64,000 bases of DNA from Methylobacterium nodulans ORS 2060 (GTDB taxonomy: Bacteria; Pseudomonadota; Alphaproteobacteria; Rhizobiales; Beijerinckiaceae). The DNA lies in the NCBI RefSeq assembly GCF_000022085.1, contig NC_011894.1:5354001-5418000 (forward strand). The letters are read 5' to 3'. The notes under the pieces are model-generated. The model ran no database searches, had not been told where the DNA came from, and saw only the letters and a list, made by a program, of their open reading frames with translations. The translations under genes were made by a program, and so were the position numbers. Below, in pieces: positions 8,902-17,997 of this stretch. The stretch's first letter is position 1. Each line of letters begins with the position of its first letter.

Positions 8902-9669
8902 TCAATCCCTCCGGAAGATCACGCTGGCAAGCCAGCCCGAGAGCAGCGCCAGCACGCCGGTTCCGACGCCATAGAGCAGCGACCAGTCGCGGGCGACGCT
9001 GGCGAGGCCCTGCTCGACGCCGGTCTTGACGAGGTCGAAGCGGGCGATCTCGCGGGCGAGGGGCACGGTGCCGGCGAGAAGCGTCACCTCGACGTCGTAG
9101 CCGCCTACGGGTGCGCTCGCCGGCAGCGGCACCGTCGCGCGGAAGACGGAAGGCGTCAGGAATCGCACCCCCGCCTCGTTCTCGACGAAGAGCCGCTCGC
9201 TCCGCCGCAGGCGCAGGAGCGCGTCGCGGAACGGATCGTCCTGCGGCGGCGCGCTGGTCAGGTCGGGCGATTCCACGATGGCGCGCAGCCCCAGGCGCAG
9301 GCGTCGCCGCGTCGCCTCGTCCGCCACCTCGGCCAGCGGTCGCGACGAGAGCACGACCAGGAAAGCCGGCACCGTGGCGAATTTCCGTTGGGCGCGATTG
9401 ACCCAGAGGGGGCCGAGCGCCTGTTTCTCGCGCACGGTGAGCGACTGGCGCGGACCGCGGATCGTCACCACCACGTCGTAGGCGCCCCGGCGGGCGGCGA
9501 CCTGATCGTTGCGCTCAATGGCGCCAAAGATCGCCACGGAAGAGCCCGCATAGGTCGACGTGATGGCGAGACGCGTGAAGGAGAGGCTCACCACCAGCGC
9601 CTCGGCGGCGGCCGGCCCCGTCGTCAGGCCGCAGGTGAGACAGCCGAGGAGCAGCGACCGGGCGCGCAT
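8902..9669 (-). CDS. TIGR02186-family membrane-anchored protein
   Basis: A 255-aa exported protein with a signal peptide (LLLGCLTCGLTTGPAAAEAL), a beta-rich extracytoplasmic domain (LVVSLSFTRLAITSTYAG, AYDVVVTIRGP, GGYDVEVTLLAG) and a C-terminal transmembrane helix near LLYGVGTGVLALLSGWLASV. Its start shares one base with the stop of the TauE gene (TGATG), showing translational coupling. Pairing of this family with TauE/SafE permeases recurs in alphaproteobacteria. A role in sulfite/sulfonate export or its quality control is inferred from that pairing only. Confidence 0.8.
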   Translation of the reverse strand: MRARSLLLGCLTCGLTTGPAAAEALVVSLSFTRLAITSTYAGSSVAIFGAIERNDQVAARRGAYDVVVTIRGPRQSLTVREKQALGPLWVNRAQRKFATVPAFLVVLSSRPLAEVADEATRRRLRLGLRAIVESPDLTSAPPQDDPFRDALLRLRRSERLFVENEAGVRFLTPSVFRATVPLPASAPVGGYDVEVTLLAGTVPLAREIARFDLVKTGVEQGLASVARDWSLLYGVGTGVLALLSGWLASVIFRRD

Positions 9670-10592
9670 CAGCGCCCCTCGACGGCCGCGATCGAGAAGG
9701 GCTCGGCCGGGCGCAGGGCCAGTTCCAGCACGAAGCGCAGGTCGACCGCGAGGACGAGGACGGCGAGCAGCAGCCGGAAGGTATCGGCCCGCAGGTTCCG
9801 GCCGAGCCGCGCCCCGAACTGCGCCCCGAACACGCTCCCGGCGATCAGGATCACCGCGAGTACGATGTCGACGGCCTGGTTCTGCACCGCGTGCAGGATC
9901 AGACCGACGAGGCCGGTCCACAGGATCTGGAACTGCGAGGTGCCGACCACCACCCCGGTCGGCACCCGAAGGAGATAGAGGAGCGCCGGCACCAGGATGA
10001 AGCCGCCGCCGATGCCGAGCACCGCCCCGGCAAAGCCGACGAAGAGGGCGAGGCCGAGGATCGGCAGCACGCTGGCATAGAGCCGCGAGCGCGGGAAGCG
10101 CATCCGCAGGGGCCAGGCCATGTAGGCCGGATGCTCGCGCCCGAGGCGCAAGGCTGCGGGCCGCCCGCCCCGCCGCGCCCACAGGTCGCGCAGCGATTCG
10201 AGCAGCATCAGCCCGCCGACCACGGAGAAGAGCGTCACGTAGGCGAGCGTGATGACGAGATCGAGCTGCCCGGCCCGGCGCATCGCCGCGAAGAACCAGA
10301 CGCCGAGCGCCGTGCCGAGGAGACCTCCCCCGACGAGGACGAGGCCGAGGCGCAGATCGACGCCGCGCCGGCGCAGGGCCGCGAGCACGCTGGTGGTGGA
10401 GGAGGCGACGATCGGCGCCGTCTGTGTCGCCACCGCGATGGCCGGCGGGATGCCGAGCACGATCAGCACGGGCGTCATCAGGAAGCCGCCGCCGATCCCG
10501 AACACGCCCGAGATGAAGCCGACCGCCGCTCCGAGCCCGAGCAGCAGGAGCACGCTCACCGGCATCTCGGCGATCGGAAGATAGATCTGCAA
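9669..10592 (-). CDS. TauE/SafE-family sulfite/sulfoacetate exporter
   Basis: A 307-aa inner-membrane permease with the two glycine-rich half-repeats of the family (FISGVFGIGGGFLMTPVLI near residue 26 and FAGAVLGIGGGFILVPALL near 188) and about eight spans. The TTG start at 10592 gives MQIYLPIAEMPVS, the N-terminus I associate with close homologues in Rhizobiales; an ATG nine codons later is the alternative. It is the first gene of a two-gene operon. The anion exported is not fixed by sequence. Confidence 0.85.
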   Translation of the reverse strand: MQIYLPIAEMPVSVLLLLGLGAAVGFISGVFGIGGGFLMTPVLIVLGIPPAIAVATQTAPIVASSTTSVLAALRRRGVDLRLGLVLVGGGLLGTALGVWFFAAMRRAGQLDLVITLAYVTLFSVVGGLMLLESLRDLWARRGGRPAALRLGREHPAYMAWPLRMRFPRSRLYASVLPILGLALFVGFAGAVLGIGGGFILVPALLYLLRVPTGVVVGTSQFQILWTGLVGLILHAVQNQAVDIVLAVILIAGSVFGAQFGARLGRNLRADTFRLLLAVLVLAVDLRFVLELALRPAEPFSIAAVEGR

Positions 10593-10968
10593 GGGCGGGG
10601 CGATCCGGACGGAAACGCGCCGACGTTAGACCGGCGCCGATGAACGGTGACTGACCGTCGAAGTAGGCGTCGGATCGCCACCGGGGCGACCTGCGGGATC
10701 GCGCAGGCCGCCCGGGGTCATACGGTCTCCGATTGATCCGTCCGAAGACAAGAGGGCGCGGGCAGCGCGGGATCCCCTCTCCCGTGCGGGAGAGGGGTAG
10801 GGGTGAGGGTCCCGGACCCTTCAGAATAAAACTCTGACGGCAGTGCTGGCAGCGGCCCGGTTCAGTCTTCTTGCTGAACCACCAAGACCCTCACCCCTGC
10901 CCCTCTCCCGCACGGGAGAGGGGTTCCCCGCGCTGACTCGTCTCGCAACAGATCAACCGGAAACCGGA
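10593..10968. other. Intergenic region upstream of tauE, holding palindromic repeat A
   Basis: The 376-base gap between the tauE start and the podJ-like stop is mostly filled by the palindromic repeat described separately (10718-10971). The remaining 125 bases next to tauE should hold its promoter, but I see no convincing -35/-10 pair there. Confidence 0.5.
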
Positions 10969-10971
10969 TCA
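10718..10971. repeat. Long palindromic repeat, copy A (about 254 bp)
   Basis: Outer ends form an imperfect inverted repeat: TCATACGGTCTCCGATTGAT at 10718 against TGATCCGGTTTCCGGTTGAT read leftwards from 10971. Inside, each arm carries its own hairpin of CCCCTCTCCC/GGGAGAGGGG, then GGGGTGAGGGT. The halves are mirror images around about 10845. A related copy with the same order of blocks lies at 25388-25630. The right end supplies the stop codon of the podJ-like gene (TGA, 10971-10969). Probably a non-autonomous REP/MITE-type element that could also act as a terminator. Confidence 0.75.
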
Positions 10972-13900
10972 AACCCCCGGCCCGCCGGCCTTGCCCGCCC
11001 TCGGCTTCGCCTCGGCGGGGCGTGCGGCGGCGACCGGCGGCGGGGCGCCGATCAGCGACATCGGCGCGGCGGACTGGGCGGAAGCCGGCTCCGGCCGCGG
11101 CGGCGGGGGCTCGTTCACCGCCGGGTCGGGAAGCCGGGCATTCCAGGCCTCGGCGGCGGCCTTGGCGGCGGCGAGCTCCTTCGCCCCGAGCTTGGCCGCG
11201 ACCTCGTCGCGCTTGCGCCCGGCATCGTCGTCGCCCTGCGCGGCCGCGGCGGCGAACCAGCCGTAGGACTGGCCGAGATCCTGCGGGACGCCGAGGCCGC
11301 GGGCGAGCAGGACCGCGAGATTGTACTGGCTGTCGCGCACGCCGAACTCGGAGGCCCGGCGGAACCACGCGGCGGCGGCCGCGTAATCGGGCTTGCCGCC
11401 GGCACCGCCGGATTCCGCCATCAGCACCGCGAGATTGTGCATCGCCCGGACATGCCCCTGTTCGGCGGCCTTGCCGTACCAGAGCCTCGCCTGGGAGACG
11501 TCGCGGGTCACGCCCATGCCCTTCTCGTACTGGCTGCCGAGACGGTACTGCGCCGGGGCATAGCCCAGGCTCGCGAGGCGCTCGAACAGCTTGGCGGCGA
11601 GCGCGAGATCGCGCACGGTGCCGCGGCCATCCGCCTCGCGGCTCGCCAGCTCGTAGAGGGCGGCGCCGTCGCCGTCGAGGGCGGCCTGCCGCAGGCTCGC
11701 GAATGAGGCCGGCAGTCCGGCGAGATCGGGCCCGAGGGAGGCGGCCGCCGCCACGCGCGGCACGAGCAGCGGCTTCTCGGCCGCGACCGGCGCCGCATCC
11801 GGAATGCGGGCGGCGGGCTTGGCCAATTCGGATTCTGGAACCTCGCCGAGCGCCTGGGTGGTCGCCGGATCGGCCGGAGCCGCGGTCTCGGCGGCGGAGC
11901 GCGCCGCGAGCGGGGCCGGGGGGCTCGCGGGCCCGCCCAGATAGCCGTTCAGGGCCTGCAGCGTGCCCAGGGCCAGGACCACGGCGGCAAGGCCGAGGAG
12001 CAGCGGCCGGCGCCGCCGGTCCAGGGTCGCCCGAAGCTGTCCGACGAGACCGGGCGCGAAGGAGATATCGGGACGAAGCGCCGCGGCGGTGTCGCCCCGG
12101 TCGCTCCCGCGGGCAGCCTTGGCGGCGTTGCCGCTGGCGGCCTCCGCCGCGGCGGCCTGCGCGGCGCGGCGCGCCGCGGCGATGAAATTCGCCTTGATGT
12201 CCGCAGCCGGCATGTCGGGTGCCGCCTCCCCGGCCTCCGACGCCGGGCGCCCGGCGCGCGGCCGGCTGGCACCCGGCTCGAGCATCTCGTCGGCCGGATG
12301 GGCGGCGGGAGAGGGTGCGGTAGTGCCCCGCCCCGGGCGAGCGGGCGCCGCGACGCTCTCAGGAAGCGCCTCACGGACCGTCGGGGCTTGGCGGCGGCGC
12401 GGGGGCATTGCGGGCGCCGCCTCGGCGCGCGGGCGCTCGGTCTCGATCTGGGAGAGCCGCGCGACGAGGCGTTCGAGGGCCGTGTGGACGCCCTCCATGG
12501 TCGCCTGCATGCGACGCTCCGAAGCCTCCTGCTGCGCACGCAGCTCCGCAAGGGTCGCCTGAAGCGTGCCGAGCTGGCCCGCGGCTGGCCCGGCCCCCGC
12601 CGGGAGCCCGGCGCCGATCGTGTCTGCCACCGCGTGGCGGGCAGCGCGCTCGGCAGCGGCCTGGATCGGCGCCTCCTCGCGCAGGAGCGCGACCTGCGCG
12701 AGCAGATCGCCCATCGTGCGCTCCAGGCCGGCCAGGGCCGGGTCGCTGCCGCGGGTGTCGATGCGGGAGGCCAGGGCCAGCACCTGTTTCTCGAGCCCGT
12801 CGAGCGCTTCGCTGCCGGCGCCCTCGCCGACACGGTCGAGCTTGTCGGCCAGCGCGCGCAGCATGCCGTGGATCGAGGCGAGATCGCCGCCCGGAACGGC
12901 GGGGCGGCGGAGCGAATCGCCGATCTGCTCCAGCCGCTCGATCATCGCGCCGACGGGACCGCCCGTCGCGACCTTGTCCACCTTCTCCGAGAGCGCATCG
13001 ATGCGCCCGATGATGTCGTCCGCCGCATCGGGCACGTCGCGGGCCGCTTTCGCGGCGGCCTGAGCGCGCAGGTCGTCGAGCTTGCGGTCGAGATCGGCGA
13101 GCCCCCGGGTGATCGCGGGCGCCGTGGCGCCCGGAGCCCGCAGACCGCTGCGGATCTCCTCCAGAAGCGGCTTGATCTCGGCCACGATCGGCTGCTGCTC
13201 GGCCACCCCGCTGCAGAGATCGGCGATGCGCGCGTTCAGCTCCTCCACCGAGTGGGCGAGCGACTGGATGCGCTCGGGCGTTGCCAGCGCGGCGATCTGC
13301 CGGCGGATCGCATCGAGCTCGCGAAAAAGGTTCGCAATCGCGTCCCGGTTGGCGAGGCTGCCCGCGTCGGAGGTGTTGAGAGCGCTGTCGACCTTGCGCG
13401 AGAGGCTCTCCACGTCCTGGACGAGGCGGCCGTGAACGTTCGCCGCGACATCGTCGGCGAGCCGGTTCACCTGCATGCGCATCAGGTCGATCGTCCCGGC
13501 GATCCCCGCGAGGTCTTCGGGCTGGCGCGCCCGCTTCACCTCGTCGGCCAGGGTGCGGAAAGCCTGCTCCATGGCGCCGAGGTCGCGGCTCGTGGCGAGC
13601 CCGGTGACCGAATCGCGCAGGCGCATGGTCTCCGCCTGCAGCCCGGCAATGGCCGGCGAGAGCGCCTCGGAGGCCGCTTTCGCGCTGTCCGCCACCCGGT
13701 TGAGGTCGCGGCGCATGGCATCGATGACGTCCTCGGCCTGCGCCCCGGCCTCGCCGTCCGCCTCCTCGAGCTGCTGCTGGCGCTGGCGGATCTCCGCCAC
13801 CGCCGCGCGCAGCTCGTCCTGGACCGGCAGGCCGCGCCGGCCGATCGGCCGCTGGCCGCTGGCCGCGATCCGTTCGCCGAGCGCGGTGATGCGCGCCTCG

Positions 13901-14568
13901 AATTCCTGGAGCATCGCCTGGAGGCCAGCGGGCTCGGCGGTGCCGGAACCCGTCCGCAGCAGCTCCTGCAGGCGGGCTTCGATTCCCTCGACCGCCCGCA
14001 CCACCGCCTGGTCGACGACCTCGCGGCTCTCGGCGAGGCGGCGGTCCATCTCGGCCTGAAGAAGCTCGTTCAGGCGGGCGGGATCGCCTGAGCCCGCCTG
14101 CTCGCGCAAGATCTCGGAGAGCCGGCTCTCCACTCCCTCGACGGCGCGCGCCGCTGCCCGATCGGCGGTCTCGATGCTCTCGTTCAAACGCCTGTCGATC
14201 TCGTCGAGCCGCCGGGTCATTGCCGCGAAGGCCTCGCCGAGGTCGGATCCGGCGGCCTGCGGCGCGGGCCGGATGGGAGCCGCCGCGCGCTCCCGGTGCG
14301 GCGGCTCGGCGAGCCGCGGCGGCTCGGCGAAGCGCGGCCCGGAATCCCGCAAAGCCTCGGTGCGCGGGCGACCGCCGGCCCGATTGGACGATTTCGCGTC
14401 GCCACCCGCCCGCGCGCGAGTCCGCACACCGATGCGCGCCGATTCCTGCGAGATCGTGGCCGCGAGCCAATCCTCGACGGACATGCCGGCGCGGCGGGCG
14501 GCTTCCCGGGCGGCCTGCCGCACATCCGGGTCGAAGGCGTCGAGGCTGGGGGGTGCGTTCCGTCTCAT
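10969..14568 (-). CDS. PodJ-like polar localisation protein: coiled coil, one span, Sel1 repeats
   Basis: A 1199-aa protein. The N-terminus (DPDVRQAAREAARRAGMSVEDWLAATI) is a short helical motif common to this family; residues about 100-760 are long coiled coil (repeated LDEIDRRLNES-like and ESRLSEI-like heptads); about 870-890 is a transmembrane helix (PLLLGLAAVVLALGTLQAL); the periplasmic C-terminus holds Sel1/TPR-like repeats (YAPAQYRLGSQYEKGMG, AMHNLAVLMAESGG, SQYNLAVLLARGLG). This is the architecture of Caulobacter PodJ-type polar organisers and long rhizobial relatives. The role in polarity or division is inferred. The stop codon lies in a repeat element. Confidence 0.82.
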   Translation of the reverse strand: MRRNAPPSLDAFDPDVRQAAREAARRAGMSVEDWLAATISQESARIGVRTRARAGGDAKSSNRAGGRPRTEALRDSGPRFAEPPRLAEPPHRERAAAPIRPAPQAAGSDLGEAFAAMTRRLDEIDRRLNESIETADRAAARAVEGVESRLSEILREQAGSGDPARLNELLQAEMDRRLAESREVVDQAVVRAVEGIEARLQELLRTGSGTAEPAGLQAMLQEFEARITALGERIAASGQRPIGRRGLPVQDELRAAVAEIRQRQQQLEEADGEAGAQAEDVIDAMRRDLNRVADSAKAASEALSPAIAGLQAETMRLRDSVTGLATSRDLGAMEQAFRTLADEVKRARQPEDLAGIAGTIDLMRMQVNRLADDVAANVHGRLVQDVESLSRKVDSALNTSDAGSLANRDAIANLFRELDAIRRQIAALATPERIQSLAHSVEELNARIADLCSGVAEQQPIVAEIKPLLEEIRSGLRAPGATAPAITRGLADLDRKLDDLRAQAAAKAARDVPDAADDIIGRIDALSEKVDKVATGGPVGAMIERLEQIGDSLRRPAVPGGDLASIHGMLRALADKLDRVGEGAGSEALDGLEKQVLALASRIDTRGSDPALAGLERTMGDLLAQVALLREEAPIQAAAERAARHAVADTIGAGLPAGAGPAAGQLGTLQATLAELRAQQEASERRMQATMEGVHTALERLVARLSQIETERPRAEAAPAMPPRRRQAPTVREALPESVAAPARPGRGTTAPSPAAHPADEMLEPGASRPRAGRPASEAGEAAPDMPAADIKANFIAAARRAAQAAAAEAASGNAAKAARGSDRGDTAAALRPDISFAPGLVGQLRATLDRRRRPLLLGLAAVVLALGTLQALNGYLGGPASPPAPLAARSAAETAAPADPATTQALGEVPESELAKPAARIPDAAPVAAEKPLLVPRVAAAASLGPDLAGLPASFASLRQAALDGDGAALYELASREADGRGTVRDLALAAKLFERLASLGYAPAQYRLGSQYEKGMGVTRDVSQARLWYGKAAEQGHVRAMHNLAVLMAESGGAGGKPDYAAAAAWFRRASEFGVRDSQYNLAVLLARGLGVPQDLGQSYGWFAAAAAQGDDDAGRKRDEVAAKLGAKELAAAKAAAEAWNARLPDPAVNEPPPPRPEPASAQSAAPMSLIGAPPPVAAARPAEAKPRAGKAGGPGV

Positions 14569-15105
14569 AAGCGGCTCTGGACCTGAAGAGAATCGGCACC
14601 GGGCTGTCGCCGTGCAGAGAGGCGGGGCTGCGTCACCGCGGAGGCAAACATCAATGCGGGGTCAACGGCACGGGGCCCAGAAGCCCCGGACCGGACTTTC
14701 TCCTGCGCAGGGTAAACAAGGTGTTAAGCTGCGGAAGGAGGGACACTTTCGGACCGGCGACTCACGCCGGCGGCCGGGCCTGCCCGGCAGCACGGACTGG
14801 GCATCCTACATTCACAACTACCAGGCGAATTTCGGCGATCATAAACATCCCTGACGGCGCATACGGACCGTCGGCACGCACGAAACCGTAAGCTGTTTTT
14901 CGCCACAAAGCCTTGAATCAGCAGCCGTTTTACCGTAAGTAACACACGCCCAAGTTGACGTTACCTTTCCCTTAGGTAGGTCAGGTGACCTTCTTCGTGT
15001 CATAGTGGTCGAGCGACGCGGGATCGAGGGGCCGCGGATCGAGCGCCTTGGCCGCGGGGTGAGCCGTGGGGTTTTCGGATGGGATATGAAAGAGAGGGGG
15101 GGACG
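14569..15105. other. Intergenic region between podJ-like and merR-like genes
   Basis: A 537-base divergent gap, less G+C-rich than its surroundings around 14870-14980. It must hold promoters for both flanking genes. Two CCGTAAG words (14888 and 14933) and the palindrome entered separately at 14955-14978 are the only structure I see. No coding frame with protein-like composition was found. Confidence 0.5.
14955..14978 (+). promoter_or_regulatory. Possible MerR-type promoter/operator
   Basis: TTGACG (14955-14960) is followed directly by TACCT-N7-AGGTA (14962-14978), a dyad in the spacer position typical for MerR-family regulators. It lies about 130 bases upstream of the MerR-family gene at 15106. 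No clear -10 hexamer is seen at the expected distance, so the call is tentative. Confidence 0.35.
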
Positions 15106-15543
15106 ATGAGGACGGCCTCTGGGCGGACGAGCACTCCCTCCGCGCGATCCGGGCGCAGCGCCGCAAGCCGCCATGCGGCCCCGGCGACGCTGACGATAGG
15201 CGACCTCGCGGAGGAGTTCGGCGTGACCCTTCGGGCGTTGCGCTTCTACGAGGCCAAGGGTCTGCTGCACCCGCAGCGCCGCGGCACCACGCGTCTCTAC
15301 ACCGAGGAGGATCGGACCCGTCTCGCGACGATTCTGCGCGGCAAGGAACTCGGCTTCACGCTTCGTGAGATCGCCGCCATGGTGGATGGCGACGAGATGG
15401 GCGAGCCGGGAGCCGAGCCAAGTCTCACGCTGACCCCCGCCCAGGTCGAAGAGCAGATCGCGCATCTCGAGAATCAGAAGGCCGAGATCGAGCGCGCCCT
15501 GGTCGCGCTGCGCAGCTACGGGAAGCCGAAAGCCAGCGCCTGA
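15106..15543 (+). CDS. MerR-family transcriptional regulator
   Basis: A 145-aa regulator. After a 30-residue Ser/Ala/Arg-rich leader comes the MerR winged helix (LTIGDLAEEFGVTLRALRFY, then EAKGLLHPQRRG and RLYTEEDRTRLATILRGKEL), followed by a dimerisation coiled coil (VEEQIAHLENQKAEIERALV). There are no C-terminal metal-binding Cys residues, so it is not a metal sensor; the shape is like alphaproteobacterial MerR proteins that control catabolic genes. The ATG at 15106 follows a G-rich ribosome site; an upstream in-frame ATG at 15079 is less likely. Confidence 0.85.
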   Translation: MRTASGRTSTPSARSGRSAASRHAAPATLTIGDLAEEFGVTLRALRFYEAKGLLHPQRRGTTRLYTEEDRTRLATILRGKELGFTLREIAAMVDGDEMGEPGAEPSLTLTPAQVEEQIAHLENQKAEIERALVALRSYGKPKASA

Positions 15544-15623
15544 CCAGGTGGGCCAGGAAACCGTGGGCGCGGCCGCCCGGCCACGCCGACGGACCGGCCC
15601 GACGGCCCTGTCACCGCCTGCAC

Positions 15624-16538
15624 TTACCGGCTCTTCTTGTAGAGCTTGCTGGCGATCTCGAAGATCTCCTCGGGGGCATAGTTCGGCGCGAAGGCGCCAT
15701 AATTGCCGTCGAGCTCCGGTATCTTTCCACCCTCCGGCAGGCCGTCGACTACTTCGAGATTTCCCGGCGGGTCGCCCGGCAGCGCGACCTCGTCGTTGGA
15801 CCATATGCCGGCGGATTCGGCGTAGTCGTCCGGGCTGAAGCGATAGAGGCGGCGGTGGCTGCCCTCTTCCAGATACTTCTGGCATTCCGGGATGCGGCTG
15901 AGGTCGATGTTCGGCGTCGGCAGCATCTTCTCGATCTCGACGCCGGTCAGCTTCTTCAGCGCGAGCGCATAGGCATGCGCATGCACCGAGCCGCGCACCA
16001 GCAGATAGCCGCACACCTCCCGACCGGTCGGCGCCGTCAGCGACTCGTAGACCCGCAGCTTGTGCAGCCGTGCACCGCATTCCAGATGGAAATTGTGCAG
16101 CAGGTCGATGATGATGTTGCCGGTCGTGGTCACCATGTCCATGTTCCACGATGCCGCGTTGCTGTTCATCGGCATCGCGCCGCCGCCATTGCTGAAGAAG
16201 CTGCCGGCGAGGCGGATATCCTGCATGTCCTTGAACGGCGCCTTCGCGATGTCGACCCCCGGCGTCGGGTCGCCCGGACCATTGTTCAGCATGGCGACAC
16301 CGGTCGAGACCAGCTCGACATGCCCGAGCTCTTCCGCAAAGATGCTCGATACGAGGCTGTAGAAGGGCCTCAGCTTGGATTTATTGCGGAAGTTGAAGCT
16401 CTGAAACATGTAGTTTCCGAGCGTCGACATTTCACCGTACTTGCCGCCGAGCAATTCCTGCAGGGCGGCAGCGGCGTTGGGCTCCGGTTGCTTCGGCTCC
16501 GGCAGGGCGGCCTGCAGACGGTCGATGCGCATGAACAT
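15624..16538 (-). CDS. Manganese (non-haem) catalase
   Basis: A 304-aa dimanganese catalase, which dismutates hydrogen peroxide to water and oxygen in the cytoplasm. Family residues are visible: Glu in LQELLGGKYGEMSTLGNYMF, the EELGHVE motif (residues about 69-75), Glu of HNFHLECGARLHKLRV and the His of VRGSVHAHAYAL. The ATG at 16538 (MFMRIDRLQ) follows GGGAGAG and matches the usual N-terminus; the frame continues upstream without similarity. No other stress gene is in an operon with it. Confidence 0.93.
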   Translation of the reverse strand: MFMRIDRLQAALPEPKQPEPNAAAALQELLGGKYGEMSTLGNYMFQSFNFRNKSKLRPFYSLVSSIFAEELGHVELVSTGVAMLNNGPGDPTPGVDIAKAPFKDMQDIRLAGSFFSNGGGAMPMNSNAASWNMDMVTTTGNIIIDLLHNFHLECGARLHKLRVYESLTAPTGREVCGYLLVRGSVHAHAYALALKKLTGVEIEKMLPTPNIDLSRIPECQKYLEEGSHRRLYRFSPDDYAESAGIWSNDEVALPGDPPGNLEVVDGLPEGGKIPELDGNYGAFAPNYAPEEIFEIASKLYKKSR

Positions 16539-16693
16539 GAGCGGCTCTCTCCCAAGGCGCGTCGGACTTCCCCGGTGATACGATCGGGCCAGGCCCCGGT
16601 TCCTCTCGCGCGTGAACTTGTTTGCCGCGAGAGGTTGCGCCATGCCGACGCATCCGGTCTGATGCGGCAGTGTCCGGCCGGCTGCCCCGCACC

Positions 16694-17974
16694 ATGCCCC
16701 GTTCCCTGCTCGTCGCCGGAGCCGTGCTCCTGCTGCTCCTCGCCCTTGTCCCGGCCCGGGCCGACGCGCCGATGCGCGGGCATGGCGGACCGGTGCGGGC
16801 GCTTGCCGTGTCGCCGGACGGCCGGCTGGCCATCTCGGGCAGTTTCGATCAATCGGCGATCCTGTGGCGGATCGAGGACGGGACGGCGCTCGCCGTGCTC
16901 CGCTTCCACGACGGCGCCGTCAACGCCGTGGCGGCGCTGCCGGACGGGCGCATGGCGACGGGCGGCGAGGACGGGCGCGTGGCGCTCTGGCAGCCCGGCC
17001 GGGCGGAGCCCGTCGCGGTCTTCGCCGACCATGCCGGGCCGGTCGCCGGGCTCGCCGTCTCGCCGGACGGGGCACGCCTCGCCTCGGCCGCCTGGGACGG
17101 GACCGTGCGGGTGTGGGCGCTCGCGGGCGGCGCGACGCGCGTCCTGGCGGAGCACAAGGGCAATGTGAACGGCGTCGCCTTCCTGCCCGACGGACGCGTC
17201 GTCTCAGCCGGCTACGACGCGACCCTGCGGATCTGGCCCGAGGACGGAGCGGCCCTGTCGGTGACGCTCCCGTCCCCGCTCAATGCCGTCGCGGCGACCA
17301 AGGACGGCGAGATCGTCACCGCTTGTGCCGACGGCAGCGTCCGCATGCTGAGGGCGGATGGCAGTGAGCGGGCCGCCGTGGCCATTCCGCCCTCGCCGGT
17401 CACCGCCCTCGCCCTGTCGCCGGACGGCGCCAGGGTCGCCGCCGCGACCGTGGGGGGCGCAGTGGCGGTGATCGACCGGCGGGAGGCCAGGTTGCTGCTG
17501 ACGCTGGTCGGGCCCGGGCTGCCGGTCTGGTCTCTGGCCTTCCGCTCGGATGGCGAGCTGCTCACCGGCGGCAGCGACCGGCTCGTGCGCCGCTGGGACG
17601 TGCGAACGGGCGAGCCGATCGGCCCTCTGGCACTCACGCGCCCATCCGACGACCTTGCGGCCTTCAAGGGCGAGCGGGGGGCGGAGGTATTCCGGGCCTG
17701 CGCGGCCTGCCACACGCTGACGGCCGACGGCGGCAACCGCGCCGGCCCGACGCTCCACGGCGTGTTCGGCCGGCCGATCGCCACGGCCCCCGGCTACACG
17801 TTCTCGCAGGCGCTGCGGCGCCTCGATATCGTGTGGAACGCCGAGACGATCGCGAAGCTGTTCGAGATCGGCCCCTCGCGCTACACGCCGGGCACGAAGA
17901 TGCCCGAGCAGACGATCCGGGACCCGGGCGATCGCGAGGCCCTGGTCCGCTTCCTGGAGAGAGCGACCCGCTGA
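16694..17974 (+). CDS. WD40 propeller fused to a c-type cytochrome domain
   Basis: A 426-aa exported protein: signal peptide (LLVAGAVLLLLLALVPARAD), about seven WD40-like blades (residues 30-320, repeated VSPDG...D.TVRVW motifs), then a C-terminal class I cytochrome c domain with haem motif CAACH and a probable sixth ligand Met in GTKMPEQT. The Trp/Asp blade pattern is regular. A periplasmic redox protein in which the propeller offers a docking surface is a reasonable inference. It is divergent from the Mn catalase. The start is the ATG at 16694, directly before the signal sequence. Confidence 0.85.
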   Translation: MPRSLLVAGAVLLLLLALVPARADAPMRGHGGPVRALAVSPDGRLAISGSFDQSAILWRIEDGTALAVLRFHDGAVNAVAALPDGRMATGGEDGRVALWQPGRAEPVAVFADHAGPVAGLAVSPDGARLASAAWDGTVRVWALAGGATRVLAEHKGNVNGVAFLPDGRVVSAGYDATLRIWPEDGAALSVTLPSPLNAVAATKDGEIVTACADGSVRMLRADGSERAAVAIPPSPVTALALSPDGARVAAATVGGAVAVIDRREARLLLTLVGPGLPVWSLAFRSDGELLTGGSDRLVRRWDVRTGEPIGPLALTRPSDDLAAFKGERGAEVFRACAACHTLTADGGNRAGPTLHGVFGRPIATAPGYTFSQALRRLDIVWNAETIAKLFEIGPSRYTPGTKMPEQTIRDPGDREALVRFLERATR

Positions 17975-17997
17975 TCGAGCATCCGTCCGGAGGGACT

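Noticed and set aside
6867..9029. 720-codon plus-strand open frame across the dioxygenase and lysR genes
   Set aside because: It runs antisense to one recognised gene and out of frame through another; no family features are seen.
12298..14091. Long open frame on the plus strand opposite the podJ-like gene (597 codons)
   Set aside because: It is a mirror of the high-G+C coiled-coil codons; composition is Arg/Gly/His-rich with no domain, and the minus-strand gene has clear motifs.
16622..16693. N-terminal extension of the WD40-cytochrome gene
   Set aside because: The signal peptide starts right after ATG 16694; upstream codons overlap the catalase leader and look random.
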